Source of the DNA: Taenia hydatigena
Lineage: Eukaryota > Platyhelminthes > Cestoda > Cyclophyllidea > Taeniidae
Direction of reading: 5' to 3'
Assembly (NCBI GenBank): GCA_036345935.2
Contig: JADWOT020000005.1
Location: 20,500,369-20,564,368 of the forward strand
DNA: 64,000 bases
Both the position numbers and the translations under genes were made by a program. Of this stretch, positions 35,079-47,600 are shown piece by piece; the stretch's first letter is position 1, and the number at the start of each line of letters is the position of its first letter. The notes beneath the pieces are model-generated. The model was not told the DNA's origin. It did no database searches and saw only the letters and a list, made by a program, of their open reading frames with translations.

Positions 35079-37470
35079 CTATAGAAGTAACCAGTAATCA
35101 AGCACATTTACCAAGCATCTAGACGATGAAATAAAATAACATTGATCCAAGCAAGTGAGGTTGCAAAATATAGCATAGTACATAAATAATCAAGGCATTA
35201 AAACAGCCTTCCCATGAACAAAAGCGAACCGTTTCTCGCTTAAAAAGAAACAATTTTCATCAGTACGTCTGGCCGCAAGAGCTACCAGGGCCGTACTACC
35301 TACTAGATTTAAAAAAGTGGGGTCGCAAAAAACAACTTGAAACGCAATTCTTGCACGGCTGCAAAAGTGTGGTCATTTTTGCAACAATAAAGACTTTCAC
35401 TTCGACAAGTAAGTTTGTTTAGTCATAGGTAAACTAGAATTGGACAATGTGTTAGCTTGTACTTGATTCCCTTCATCGCCTTCCTTAACCTTAGCACATT
35501 AATCGGCTTTAAGCCGAAATAAAGGTCGTGATGTAAGGCAGGGACTAGATATTTTCGTTACTTTGGCCAATAACAAAGCAAGTATATCAGCACAAGTCGC
35601 CATTCCCTCATGAGATTCTTCCCCAGTGAACCTCCTGGTCAAATTCTTGCTTTAACTAGAGAGTCCTGGCGGAATAAGTTGTCAAACGCATTGCAATATT
35701 AAAACCAATCCAGCGGACATGAACCTTTAAAACACATCATTTGTGTGCTGTTACACGCATCAGTCTTCACTAGCCTCTTTAAGAATTACTTCAACTTCAA
35801 TGGAGCAAAATTAAAGAGGAGAATTTTATTCGAAAGGTAGTAAATGACACTGAATATTACTTTTTGCACCTCATGATACCATTAATGATAAAGCAGACAA
35901 CTTCGATTAATCCTTTTATGCTCTTGTCTAGTGGAAATCTCCTTCCCTCAGCAAAAAAATTAAATTGGCTAATCAACCAAAAGTATCATATTCCGCTTTC
36001 TTCTTTAACCTGAACTATGGTTTTGACACCAAGAAAGCTTTGGGGATAATTACTGTACCGACAGTTAGCCTTATTATCATCCGAAAGCCGAATTACCACT
36101 CCTCCATGTGGAAAAACGAGCTAGATTGGATTACAAGCTCACTGCGTTAACATGGGGGAGAATGAGGACATGGGAAGAATGAGAACACCTTTTCATGTTT
36201 TTATTTGACAACATCGTATTCCTCTTATACCAAACCTTAGAGACTCTCCCTTCGTTTCTTCCATTTCATTTCATTTGCTTTTTCTAAATCAAAACGCGAG
36301 ATATTGAATGCACTTGATTAATGTAAGTGCTGCATTGTATTAGACGGTGGCATTGGAAGTCGACTTCAACTCCTCACCAATGATGTCATCTGCAGGGACA
36401 AGTACCTCTGAAGTAAAGGCAGGGTGTGACTAGGGTGTGGCTATCATCATTCAATGGTATCGTATGTGTCGCGTAAGCCATATGGTCGTGGGATTTTGAT
36501 TACTTAGTTGTACTCAATGGGTCGGAGAAGGATACAGGCCTTCAATGACCCGTGGAATGCGAGCTTGGAGACTTTAGAGCTCCACAGCTGGATTCCTCTC
36601 AAATTGGTAGTGTAGCATTTGGCGAAGGTCTTATATCTGCCCTAGGAGTGCTACTGAGTAAGTGCCGCATGAGCAACAGGTAGCTAACGTGCACCGAGAA
36701 CGCCCTTCTGAGACTCTCCCAAAGGGATCTAAGCCTATATAGAAGCATAAAATCTACTTAGAGTTACCTCTTATCTACTTTGTGTGCATCTGTGCCATGT
36801 CTACACGCCACATTGAGAGAGGCCATCCCGGAGTGTTGAGGGGGTCTTCACCCACGTGTTTGGTGAACGCCTCTACAGGCGACTTCTTTCGTGTCCGCTA
36901 GGATTTAGTCGTACCAATAATTCGACACAAAAATGGACTTTAAACCATGGCCTAATCTTTCTTCTAGACGTCTGAGGTGAAAGGGAGAATAGTAGGCCTG
37001 GAAAGTCGTGCCATCTCAGCCAGTAGAAAATCAAAATGACGTAAACAAATTAGATTCAGTGAAATTCTCTTCAAGAGAGAGAAAGGTTCATCTTAACAAC
37101 CCGCTTCTTGCTTCAGGCTGTTTCATCACCACATTATGCCTTCTATACAAGCAATACAACAGCAGTAGGTGAATACTTTTACCAAAGCCGACGTATTGCA
37201 GTCGATTCCGCCAAATTCGACTGACACTTGACGAGTACTCTGAGCAAAGAGCAGGTGGCAGGCCCTCAACACAACTAAACCAGAAATGGGACTGATGTGT
37301 GATGGCGTCTTAAGCGAAATAACAGGGAGATCCACAGCTAAGCTATGAGCAATACCTTAAAGCTAAGTTTTTAATTTCGGTGGCCAAAATAATGAAGGAT
37401 GGACGGATCACCGAGGGTTTCGAGCATCGGGTCCATCCTGGACACTGATACAAGCTATTCATCCAAGGCT
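35079..37470. other. Gene-poor region upstream of the RGS gene
   Basis: 2.4 kb without a recognised exon. The initiator exon and promoter of the RGS gene are expected here or further right, but R7 first exons are short and poorly conserved and I could not identify it. Confidence 0.45.
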
Positions 37471-37475
37471 TCAAC

Positions 37476-37644
37476 TGTAATACTTTGTTTGTTAGAACTG
37501 CCGGTTTCTGTCAAGGTCGCAGAGGTGGCCATATTGCCCTAGCTGCGTGGAGCAGCAGCCTTTTTTCCTCTGTCCGGTGAATATATATATTCTACCCAAG
37601 CATTCCGCCTTCTTTTGCCTTCAAGGGAGCCTCGGGACGCTACA
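37476..37644 (+). repeat. 5' LTR of the intact TRIM
   Basis: 169 bp, beginning TGTAATACTTTGTTTG and ending GGGACGCTACA. It carries GAATATATATATTC, a likely TATA-type promoter segment. Compared with the 3' LTR it lacks a short block just before GCAGCCTTTTTTCC. Confidence 0.9.
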
Positions 37645-37662
37645 TTGGTGGCAGCGGAAAGC
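37645..37662 (+). other. Primer-binding-site-like segment of the TRIM
   Basis: TTGGTGGCAGCGGAAAGC follows the 5' LTR immediately. A TGGTGGCAGCG-type sequence at this place is common in animal Gypsy-like elements, where it pairs with the 3' end of a tRNA. The priming tRNA was not identified. Confidence 0.7.
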
Positions 37663-38151
37663 GAACCCGACTCTATAGGGTTTTTATCCCGATCTCTACC
37701 GCCTGCGGCATGTTGCAGCGATGCGAAAGAAGTGCACGTGCTACGGATGGGCCACGAACGACGTCCACTTCCGGCATCTACCCCTTCTCCGTGCTCTACA
37801 AGAAAACTATCAACAACTGAAGCGACACTAGCCATGGACCACCGGGAAAGTTTCGTTTCGAAGATTACCCCTATTGTACTTGCTTAAGGAGATCGGCGTG
37901 CTAATGCCTTCCTACGGACATACTGATAATCGACAGAACCACTTATTTTGAACTTTGTTTCCAAGCCAAACGAAACTCGAAGTGCAATGCACTGTCAAGA
38001 GGGATCACTGACGTTGGTGTCAAGCATCGCCTCAATCGCGTCGAGTGTAGGCGATTGGCAATGTTAGCTCGTGAATGCTTCTTGCAGCACTGAGTATGTT
38101 GTGATGGCTAACGCGGGCGATGTACCGAGGGGCGCGTCGGGGACGACGCTC

Positions 38152-38169
38152 GAAAGAGGAGAGGGGCAA
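38152..38169 (+). other. Polypurine tract of the TRIM
   Basis: GAAAGAGGAGAGGGG then CAA, directly upstream of the 3' LTR. This is the expected plus-strand primer site, and it confirms + orientation. Confidence 0.8.
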
Positions 38170-38355
38170 TGTAATACTTTGTTTGTTGGAACTACCGGTT
38201 TCTGTCAAGGTCACAGAGGCGGCCGTATTGCCCTAGCTGCGTGGGCTGGCCTCTGAGCCATGCCAGCAGCCTTTTTCCCCCTGTCCGGTGAATATATATA
38301 TTCTACTTTAGCATTCTGCCTTCTTTTGCTTTCGAGGAAGCCTCGGGATGCTACA
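38170..38355 (+). repeat. 3' LTR of the intact TRIM
   Basis: 186 bp with TGTAATAC and GATGCTACA ends; full length for the family. Followed by the TCAAC target duplication. Confidence 0.9.
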
Positions 38356-38360
38356 TCAAC

Positions 38361-41131
38361 TTTATCGTTAATGTGCAGAAAGCGTAAGGCGATGTAAAAA
38401 CCTGTAGAGAAAGAGATCTTTTTTACCTAATTGATGATTGAATCCCACAAATTTGTTGGTAGTGCAAACGCATTGACGCAAAAAAACTTTCCTAAGTGCC
38501 GTTCATGCCACTCTTAATAACGAATCTTCTGCGTCAGCCGTCAAAACTGCTGACTACAATGCACGGCTAGGATGACTTTTTAACACTCAGTGGGTGTGTT
38601 TTAAATGTCAAACTGCAGTCATAGGTACTTCCCCCTTGATTTTCGTGGATCATCTGTTGCTTTACTTAAGTAATTATAAAAAGAGGAAGGCAAACCTCCT
38701 TGTCACTCAGCGGTTTGCTCACAACACAACCTTAGGTTTGGTCACGATTAAAAAACTGGGAAAAACACCCTTAAGATATGAATAATTTGTGGTGGAATTT
38801 TCAAGTCTTGGCTACTAAAGCCACTTCGGTAGCATAATTCACCTACTTGAAGGCGGTCGAGGGATCGCTGTGCCACCTGTTTAACTGTTGCCGGTATATC
38901 AAGCATGAAAATCAAAGGAAAAGTAGTTTCTTGTAGAGACATTAGCCGTTCTATGTTAGCGTTTTATCCAAATGAGCACAAATCGCCTCACAATCTCGTG
39001 AGGTTCTGGTTGCAAATATGCCATAATTCGAATTAAAATTTGATGACAAAAAATGCTGACACAAAATTATGACCTTTTGTGTTCTTTTGATTATTTACAC
39101 TAAAAGACAACATTGTACATAACAGTGGTATCCTCGATTAAAGCCAGATTAAGCCGATCGAGGAGATCACTTCTGCCTATAGTTCAGTCGTAGTTTTTAA
39201 AGCCAGATTGCCGAAAATGGTACATTTGAAGCGACAAGAGGAGCTTCGTCCTGCCAGGGTTGGATGCTCCCCTCGATGACCTTGTGCTGTCCAATAAGAA
39301 TGGTCGTCTTCTGATCGGTAGTTTGGCACCTTTTCAATGCTGATTGCATTGATCTGCTAGAATGAGGAAGCATTTTATAGCCCCTTAAAACACCTTATTT
39401 GGTGTGAAAAAGGAGATTATGAATGGATAGGCTGTAATGAGGAAAGTAGATCGAAATCTAATGATCTAGTTTTGGCGCGAATTCCATGAATTCCTTGAGA
39501 TTAACGAACTTTGGCAAAGAGCAAAACAGCCACACCCATAGCTGTGCTTTCGAGAGGGAGCTGAATCACGAGTCAGAAGGGTGTGTTTGCTGGTTCATAA
39601 ATGCCTCTACTAGTCTTCAATGCCATCAGCCTCGTATTTTTTCCCCAATGCGAAATAATGTTCCCTGTGTGTAGAGTGATGTTTTTGGAAGGACAGTCAG
39701 CTTTCCCTCTTATGATAATCTAAAAGATTAACTGTCACATCGAATTTTACCAGTTTGGCTTTGAATCGTTGCAATAGCTCAAAGATGGGTTCTTTTCTGT
39801 GCCCTTTCCTCCCCCTAGATCTGATTGGTCTCCTGAACACTAAAATCCTCCCATTGATTAGTTTATTCAAAGTGGCATTTTTGCGCCATTTTTGCTCTTC
39901 CAAGATTTTTTTTTATAGATTCAGAAGTCCCATTTGATCCTGTTTTGAGGAGGTAGATTAAGTTTACCCGACTTACTTGTTGCGGTATTCCAATGCATTA
40001 AACTTGTTATAACTCCGTCAAAATTGGTTAAACTTGCAATTTGTGGCACTGCAAAATTTTGTTTTATTTAGGCAAAAAACTTGCTAGGGCTTCACTTTCA
40101 GGCTACATAAGTTCTCTTTAATCCTTTTTCGTCAAGATGCTTTAATTTTTTTGGACACTCTGTCCCACTTTAATGTAAGAAAAGTTGTCGTAGCTAAATC
40201 TATGGTTAAAAAGGCGATTGCATGATTTGCAGACTTCTTTCTTGCCTGAAAAAAAAAACAACAAAGAAGTGACAGACGTGCAATCTCATTCTAAAGTCAG
40301 TCTGGCGATCACATGCATAAAATTGGCGGGTGGGGCTCCTCAAAAATCAGAGGAGAGACGGGAAAGGGTAGTGTCCTCCCCACGGTGTAGTCCACACATA
40401 ATTGCGGGGTGATTATTGCCCCTATTACCTCCTCCATTCCATCCCTTCCGCCTCTCAACAGTGTGTCAGCACAGGCTGAAAGGTGGAGAAGTAAGGGGGT
40501 TCTATAGCGACCCATAAGAACTTGAAGCCTTTGGAATGGAAAGTTTTTGAATTACGAATCCACTTGCGCGGTGACGTGAAGCCAGTACACACACACCCAA
40601 AGAGAGATACCACAGAGCACCACCCTGTAGAAAAATCCTTCAGAGACATTGATGAATTTTCTATGCGTCAGAATAAATTTTACGGCCTTCTGCGTTTTTG
40701 AAGGCAATTAACTCGCCACTAAATCTTCTACTCCTCGCCTTCGGTGGGGTCTTGTAGGTCTGATTGCAAAGGGCATAGCGCTGGTACTTCGAAGGGAGGG
40801 ATTTTCTCGCTTCTTTCTTACCCCTCTCTCTTCATTGAGGAAGTCAAAATTTGCAGTCTTTTACACCTGTCAAGTGATTATAATAGGGGCGGTAATCATG
40901 AAAAAAAAACTGTCTTCTTTTCCTCTTTTTCGAATAAATTGGATAACATCCTAAGCCTTTCAGTCAGGCTTTCGAAAACGACAAAAAATCAGCCGCCTTT
41001 CTGACTACTGCAAGAAGAACTGCCCAACCAAGGTCTCCTTTATACCGCTTGGTGGACCTCAAATCTCCCTCCCCCGTCCCCCCTCCCACTTGTGGATTGG
41101 GGAAACCAATAAAGGATATAGCAAAGGAATG
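38361..41131. other. Intergenic region between the TRIM and the SLC5 gene
   Basis: 2.8 kb without a recognised gene. Short open frames on both strands (for example 38748-38942 - and 39697-39903 -) do not match a family I know and lack convincing splice context. Confidence 0.5.
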
Positions 41132-41137
41132 TTTATT
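41132..41137 (-). terminator. Polyadenylation signal for the SLC5 gene
   Basis: AATAAA on the minus strand, 82 bp downstream of the SLC5 stop codon. Confidence 0.6.
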
Positions 41138-41218
41138 TGTAAGACATAGAGAATAGAAAATAGACAATGTGATGAACGCTCGAAGCCATGGCTCCGTCTT
41201 CTTTTATCGCATGACCTT

Positions 41219-43847
41219 TTACGCAAAGAAGGCCCAAGTGAAGACGGTAATAATGACAGCAGTGCAGGCAGCTATGTTGACAATGAGCCTTTGTTTGGGA
41301 TCCTCATCAACGCTCGTCTCGCGTTTCTTCATTTCAATCAACTCCTCGGCCTCCTCCTCTGTAAAGACAGGCTCACGCCGATCTTGCATGTCCTCAACAC
41401 CACACATCCAATTGATTGCTTTCCTATACCAAGGTAGCACCGGCTTCATCTCCTCACCCTCAGCAATCCACTCTGCCTTCTCCTCCTCACTCACAATGGT
41501 CACCTTTGGAGCATCCAATTCGGGATCGAAAGGAGCATGACGGTCAGAAAAGATAAGTCGTCGAGTCTAGAAGAACGAGGATTGCGTTATCAGTCCGATC
41601 GCCGTTGAGGTATGCTTGAAGAAGCATTAGGGACTTACGTAGCTTGGAGGAAGTGGAGGTGTAACCAGGGTAGCTACAACAATAATTACTGAGGAGATGA
41701 AGAAAAGGAGAATGGAGAAGTGCAAATAATGCATTGTGACGAGGAAATAGGGTGGGTTTGTAAGCACTTCACCGCATGGAGTAGCACCGTACGAGATCTC
41801 CCAAGCGAATCGAGTCACACCGATTATGAGACCGATGATCAGAGCGCAGAATACACCCTAAACAAAACCATTTCCCGAAGGAAAAGAGAGTGGTTAAGCA
41901 AGGGAGGTCAGAGATGGGGGGAGGGAGAGAGAGCTCCGAGGTACTCACAATCTCATTAGTGCGGTGCCAAAAGACGGCGAAGACATAAGTGGCACAAATA
42001 GGAGGTGCCAAGTAACCTGTGACCGACTGAATGTAGTTGAATAGCTCGTCGCTCAGCTGAACAATCGGGATCCAAGCCAAGCTGATACCGACTAGAATGA
42101 GAACCACCACACTGCAAAAGAGATAAGCAAGGGTTGCTAATTCCTATCCCATGTCAATACGGCAGAGGGAATGCATTCAACCAACTCACCGTCCGACAAT
42201 CATAAGCTCGGCATCTTTACAGTGAGGGCGGATAAGTTTCCAAATATCCACCGTAAAAATTGTGGAGGAAGAATTGAAAATGGACGTTAAACTGGAGACC
42301 AATGAGGCCATCATGACAGAAAGCATGAGGCCTCGAGCACCAGAAGGTAGTAAATTCAACACCAATGATGGGTAGGCGATGTCTGTGCATCCGGAAACCT
42401 TACTGCAGATTTTTTGGCAGAGGTTAGCATCTCCACAGGCCACAGTATCTAAAAACAATGATATGCGGTTAGGATTGAAGCCCAAATAATTGTGCAAAAA
42501 GAGCTGGTTAACTAAAAACGCACCAGCAAAGAGGATTCGAGCGGCCATTCCAGGAATAACCATGAGCCATAGGGGCAGCATCTTGATAAACATGGCAAGG
42601 ACAATTCCGGCTTTGGCATGAATCATGTTCTTGGCAGCAAGGCAGCGCTGGACAATAACTTGATCGGTACACCAATACCAGGTAGCATTGATGGTTAGAC
42701 CAAATATAGCGCCAACCCATGGCAAATCCTTGCTGTCGATAGACTTGAAAAATTGTAATGCGTCCGATGGGGGAATACTACACTCAGCGAAGACACCGAG
42801 AGATTGATCCGGTGGATTCGCGGCCATGAGAATTATGTTACGGTCAGTGTCAGTGCCGTAGAGATCAGGCGAATAGCCGATGGGAGCGCTCGACGTAGAA
42901 AACGTGGTACTTCTGTACGCCCTCGTTGTGTTTGGAATAGCATTGAAGTAGTTCACTACCAAACTGTCGAATCCACCAGTCACCTGGAAACCTTAAAAAG
43001 TAGAAAATAGAAAATATTTTTATTCGTCTACTCATAAGTAATTTTCCTAATGTAAAGGCAAGACTTACTTCGGATTGATAGGTACAAAGCACCAGCAATC
43101 ATTATCAAGACTTGGGCAAAATCTGTCCAAATGACAGCCGTCAAACCCCCTAAAAAAGTAGGAGAGTCAAAAACTTGCTTAAGCCATAAATTAAGTGAAA
43201 GTGTAGGGAGAAATTTGAGTCAGAACCTACCCATAATAGTGAAGAGGGCGGCCACAACCAGAAGAATGATGGCGGCAGGATAGATAGAAATTTCCATAGC
43301 TTGTTGGATAAACACAGCACCGGCGTACAGATCAGCTGAAATTTTCGTAAAGATATAAAGGAGAAGAGCAATAACGGCCAAGTAGACACGGATACGTTGG
43401 CCACCAAAACGATGCCGCAGGTATTCGGGCATTGTCAGAATCTAATGGGAACTGTTAATGACTACAGAAAAACATACTCCAGAAGCAACGTAGACAGGCA
43501 GAAAGAGCCACCCCAAAAACCCCAATGTAAAAGCGGCATTGTACTCAAACACGGCTATAGCAATTCCAGAAGAAGCTCCCGAACCGGCAAGACCAATGAA
43601 GTGACCGGATCCAATGTTACTGGCAAACAAAGAGGCACCAACTGGAATCCATGTCATAGAACGGCCAGCCAAAAAGTAACCACCGACGGAGCCACGATTT
43701 CTCAGTGAGGACTAAACGTATTGTGGCATGGATTAGGGGATAAATTATCGGCAAACATACCCAAATGCCGACAGCAAACACAACAACAAAGTAGGCTACA
43801 ATTACACCAATGTCAGCGCCATCAAGGTACCCTATAATCGGGCTCAT
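41219..43847 (-). CDS. SLC5-family sodium/glucose cotransporter (SGLT-like)
   Basis: Plasma-membrane symporter that takes up glucose with sodium. Nine exons: 43761-43847, 43478-43711, 43231-43441, 43069-43149, 42524-42991, 42190-42448, 41949-42111, 41639-41857 and 41219-41566, giving 689 aa (human SGLT1 664). Family hallmarks: [114 protein letters not shown] and SLAWIPIVQ, with a last helix ending AFFA as in SGLT1. By alignment, residues that contact sugar in human SGLT1 (Asn78, His83, Glu102, Tyr290-Trp291, Lys321, Gln457) are kept, so glucose is the likely substrate. The 75-bp intron 42449-42523 has no in-frame stop and reads through as 25 extra residues. Intron 43442-43477 is 36 bp. The ATG at 43847 is the first in frame; an extra upstream exon is possible. 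Confidence 0.96.
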
Positions 43848-44456
43848 ACTTCCCTCTATTGCCACTATGAATTCAACGAACCGGCAAACCCTTTTACGTG
43901 CGAACTTATACAAAGTGCGTGGGCAGGGTCTCAGTTAAGCAAACCAAAGCACTAAAACAAGCCTAGGTCATTTTTGGCCTATTTTAAAAAATTTTTTTCT
44001 TTTTGCGATAGAGTAATTTTTCGTTCATAATTCTTTGTATTGCTTTAAAAAGTTATTTGTGTTTTGGAGGCAATTAAAGCAACACGGCCATATAAATTTT
44101 TTAATCAAGAGGTGTCAAAAGTCCTGCAAAAGAATTTCAACGTCAATATCACAAGGCCAAACTCTTTTTATATAAAAATATAAGTCTAATTTTAGGATGT
44201 GAATTGATTTTTCTTTAACTTAAGAACTAATGCTATGCAATGTATAGCTTACAACTCTACTAATGACTCATCTTTCATTTTGACAAAATTTTTTATTGTA
44301 AATCTGCAGTTTTAGGTTCGTAAGCCTGAATTTTCCTGAAGTTAAGATAAACTCTAGTTTAACGAAGTTTGCAATGACTTGGAATGGCGCAGTAGCCACA
44401 TAGTGAAAAGGAAGTCTGCTGGGACTCAACTGTCTGATGAATTTTTAAAAACGCAT

Positions 44457-44643
44457 TGTGGCGTCCCAAAGCTTCCCCGAAGGCAAAAAAGGCACAGCAC
44501 TAGGGCAAAATATATACGTATTGAACAGACAGAAGGAAATGAGCTGCCGGGATGGCCCGGAGGCCCGCCTACGCAGCTGGGGTAACATGGACACCTCTGT
44601 GACCCTGACCGAAACCAGTAGTCCAAATAAACAAAGCATTACA
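44457..44643 (-). mobile_element. Diverged Ta-TRIM-type solo LTR
   Basis: About 187 bp, starting TGTGGCGTCCC and ending AGCATTACA. All family blocks are present but with many substitutions (for example AATATATACGTATTGAACAG in the TATA block). The flanking 5-mers do not match, so this is an old copy. Confidence 0.8.
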
Positions 44644-47600
44644 CCTATTGATGTATGTTAACCAATTGCATCAGTTCGTATGAGCTTTGGCCTCCCTGAG
44701 CGCTTATCGAAAGCCACCTGTTTCAATGCCCGTGGATGTAGTTTTATTACTCAATTAGATCGCTTTGTTTCTGTAGCAGACATTATTAAAGCTTCGTAAA
44801 TGATAGGCTAAAGTACTACAATCTATGAAGACTTTCCTTTTTCCTCTCTTAGTTTAAACCTTTAATATGGTGTGATTTTCTCTGCACTTTTTATCGCAAT
44901 GTCACTTGGGAGGCAAGATGATAGGCTACCAAAGGGTGAAAAATTAGTGCTGAAGCACCACATCCATTTTATCTGTACGATGCAGCAAATTCCTCGCCTA
45001 GTTAGGTCCAGGCATTAATAAATGGCCGCAGTTGAAATCTTCTTACTTCGGGGTTACAACCTCGAAGGTGTGCAAGTAGGATACCTTCTCAAGGGTGCTA
45101 AGGACCTATTGTGTAGAAAAAAAGTTTTTCTTAAAAAAGTAGTCGAAAGGAATCGTGAAGTGTTGTTGGTGCCTTGCCACCCAAATGACATTTTTCGGAA
45201 TTAAAATCAAAAATTTGGGATGGTGAAGAGAGAAAGAAGAGGTGGAGAAAAGTATGTGTGCTGGATACAAACATGGGCGAAGTAAGTGACTGTCAGAGTG
45301 TCGCCTTAGTATTGCAAGTGCATGTGACGAACTCACGGACTTGACCTCCTGCAGCCTCCACTGTCGAATCGCACACTATCGGATAAAGACGGGATATTTA
45401 TCTGCCACCCATCTTGATAATAGGATGCAGAGGCGTAGGAAACTCCACTCATGACAATCGGCGACGGTATCGTAAAGCCGATGTAGATGCCACTTTCTAC
45501 GAGTTTTGCCTTATGGCGAACAGTACGAGGAAGCTAAGAGACATAGTGCACCTGGAAAAGTGCCAAGCTCTGTTGACCGCCCTTAAAGTGAATAGCCGTT
45601 CTGCTGCACTCGCATCGTTCATCACTACTTTTTCACATTCTCTGCCACCGAATACAAATTCGTCTCCACAGGTTGTGGGAGCCCTCCCAGCGTACGCGCA
45701 TAACCCAGCCCTTTTACAACGAGGTAGAAACAGGTGTGTTTGTGTGTGTGCAAGGGCAATTCACGTGAGAATCAAAAACTAGTCTTCTACTGGAGTATCT
45801 TGCATACTCAGCACGCTGGCGTAGCGATTTCTGGTGAGGCGGAGCTGCCAGCTGCTGGGATGTGTTGACCCTTGCAGTTGCCACGGTATGTGCCGATGAT
45901 GACCGCGCTTGAGCGTCAGAGGGGATGAAATTGGCCAAAGATCGGATTTACTTTTTTGTTGGCGAGAAGAGGGTTAACATCGTCACTCCGTATCGATAAG
46001 AACAAGGAAAGCAAAGGGCAGCTTACTCACAAAGTCAGAAAAGGTCCATCCTCTCTTTTCCACACGAATTCAAGTCATTCAAATAAATGTATAATCCTGA
46101 CTTAGTTGTTGATCTGGTGCAATGGATTAACCTGGATGAGGGAGGAAAGGCTTTGGCCGAAAGCCTGCCCTTCTTAACCTGATTGGACCAATCACTTAGT
46201 CCGTGAGAATTCTATGATTAAGGAAGGAATTTTGCCCTTTATTCCCACCTCGTAAATGCACCTGGACAATAAGCACACAATTATTCGAATTTGATGAATT
46301 TTAATCTAATTGCAATGTATGACAAAAAGGAAGACTTGAATAAGTTAACATCCGATATCTACTTAACGCCTGAGAGCAAAATAACGATTTGTGTTTTTTA
46401 CATTCCTCGTTAAAGTACATAGTCAATTAATGTTTACTCAGCAGACACAAGTCCAAGACTTTTCTCGAATATAGTTTTTTATCAGTCAAGAGGAACCACG
46501 TGCATCCACCTTCGTTTTCACTCCTCTTCCCCATCCCGAGTGTCAACTTTGCTTGGGACCACGTGATCGGTGGGGTAATGGTTGTAAGGATTGCAATGTT
46601 TCAATGTCTCTCCACCATTCCAGAGTTCACTACGAGCTCCAGTCATGGAGGAACTATTTTTTGCATTTGTAAGAACCATAATCTCCTCCTGCTACTTCAC
46701 TCAATTAGTTTGCTTGTTAGAGAGTTTGTTCATTGCCCGCTGCCAAGTTTATTTTTGTCACCTAAAAATATTATTATGTTCCCTTATCAGCATTTCACAA
46801 TTAAATTGTGTGCACATCCAACCGGTCACTCAGTCAACCTGGGAATAGGCGTGAAATGCAGAATCGGTTTGTGCGTTGTGCTAATGGTCTAGTGGCATTG
46901 TGATGTCAGTGTGTGAAATGTGACATCCTTATGCATGTTAGCTTACACAAATCAAGCTCTTTTTACCCGCCGCTGTTTATTTTCCACTTACTTGATGAAC
47001 CTTTCAGAGTGGTGTTCGATTAACCCTCTGCGTTCAGACAATCAATGCCTTGAAATGCGTGTGGTGTAAACGATAGCTTCCACTTGACAAGTTTCTGCAT
47101 GGCATGAATTGTGGCTACGGTCATGCTCTCCGTCAAACTGCGCAAACTTGTTAAGCACTCGAGAACATAACTCGCATCTTAACAATTCTGAAGAAAGAGA
47201 AGCATTACCTTGAGAATACCACTGCATTTGAGGTCAAGCGTTCACGGATGCCTCTTCTCTATTCCACGGAAGGGAGTGCTTTTGCTGCTCCAAGTGCAGG
47301 CAAGGTGCTCTCAGTTTGACCTGTTCTAACAAGAGTGGAAGCTGTGTGCTTGAGGTCACCTGTTGGCTCAGTCCATCAGCCCAGCCAACACCTCTTGAGC
47401 CATGTGACCGCTGCGGGGGTGGGGACACACCTCTTCTTCTGCGGATTTAGCATCATAACAGTTGGTATCAGGTAATTAAACACTTTTTCTCCTGATAATA
47501 AGTTGAAGTAATGCCTTTCCAAGGAGTAAAACAAATAACGAAGATTGACGCAATTCGTGGAGAAATTAAAGTTCGGGGAGTGCGACACAAATGCAAGACG

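Larger units (their letters stand above)
37476..38355 (+). mobile_element. Intact terminal-repeat retrotransposon in miniature (Ta-TRIM type)
   Basis: An 880-bp non-autonomous LTR retrotransposon, complete from end to end. It has a 5' LTR (37476-37644), a primer-binding-site-like segment directly after it, an internal region of about 525 bp with no retrotransposon protein, a purine tract (38152-38166) directly before the 3' LTR (38170-38355), and a perfect 5-bp target duplication TCAAC (37471-37475 and 38356-38360). The LTRs are bounded by TGTAATAC and GCTACA. The two LTRs differ by several substitutions and by about 17 bp missing from the 5' LTR, so the insertion is not recent. Length, LTR size and lack of coding capacity match what is described for taeniid TRIMs. 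The family name is inferred from memory and not from a database match. Confidence 0.9.

Noticed and set aside
37615..37887. 90-aa plus-strand frame inside the TRIM
   Set aside because: It crosses the LTR/internal boundary and the primer-site-like segment and has no retrotransposon domain; TRIMs are non-coding.
45414..45782. 122-aa plus-strand frame between SLC5 and ABCB6
   Set aside because: No ATG at its start, no family match, ends in a GT-rich tract encoding CVCVC; most likely chance.
46500..46892. 130-aa plus-strand hydrophobic frame
   Set aside because: Pyrimidine-rich DNA gives hydrophobic residues by composition alone; no domain and no splice context.
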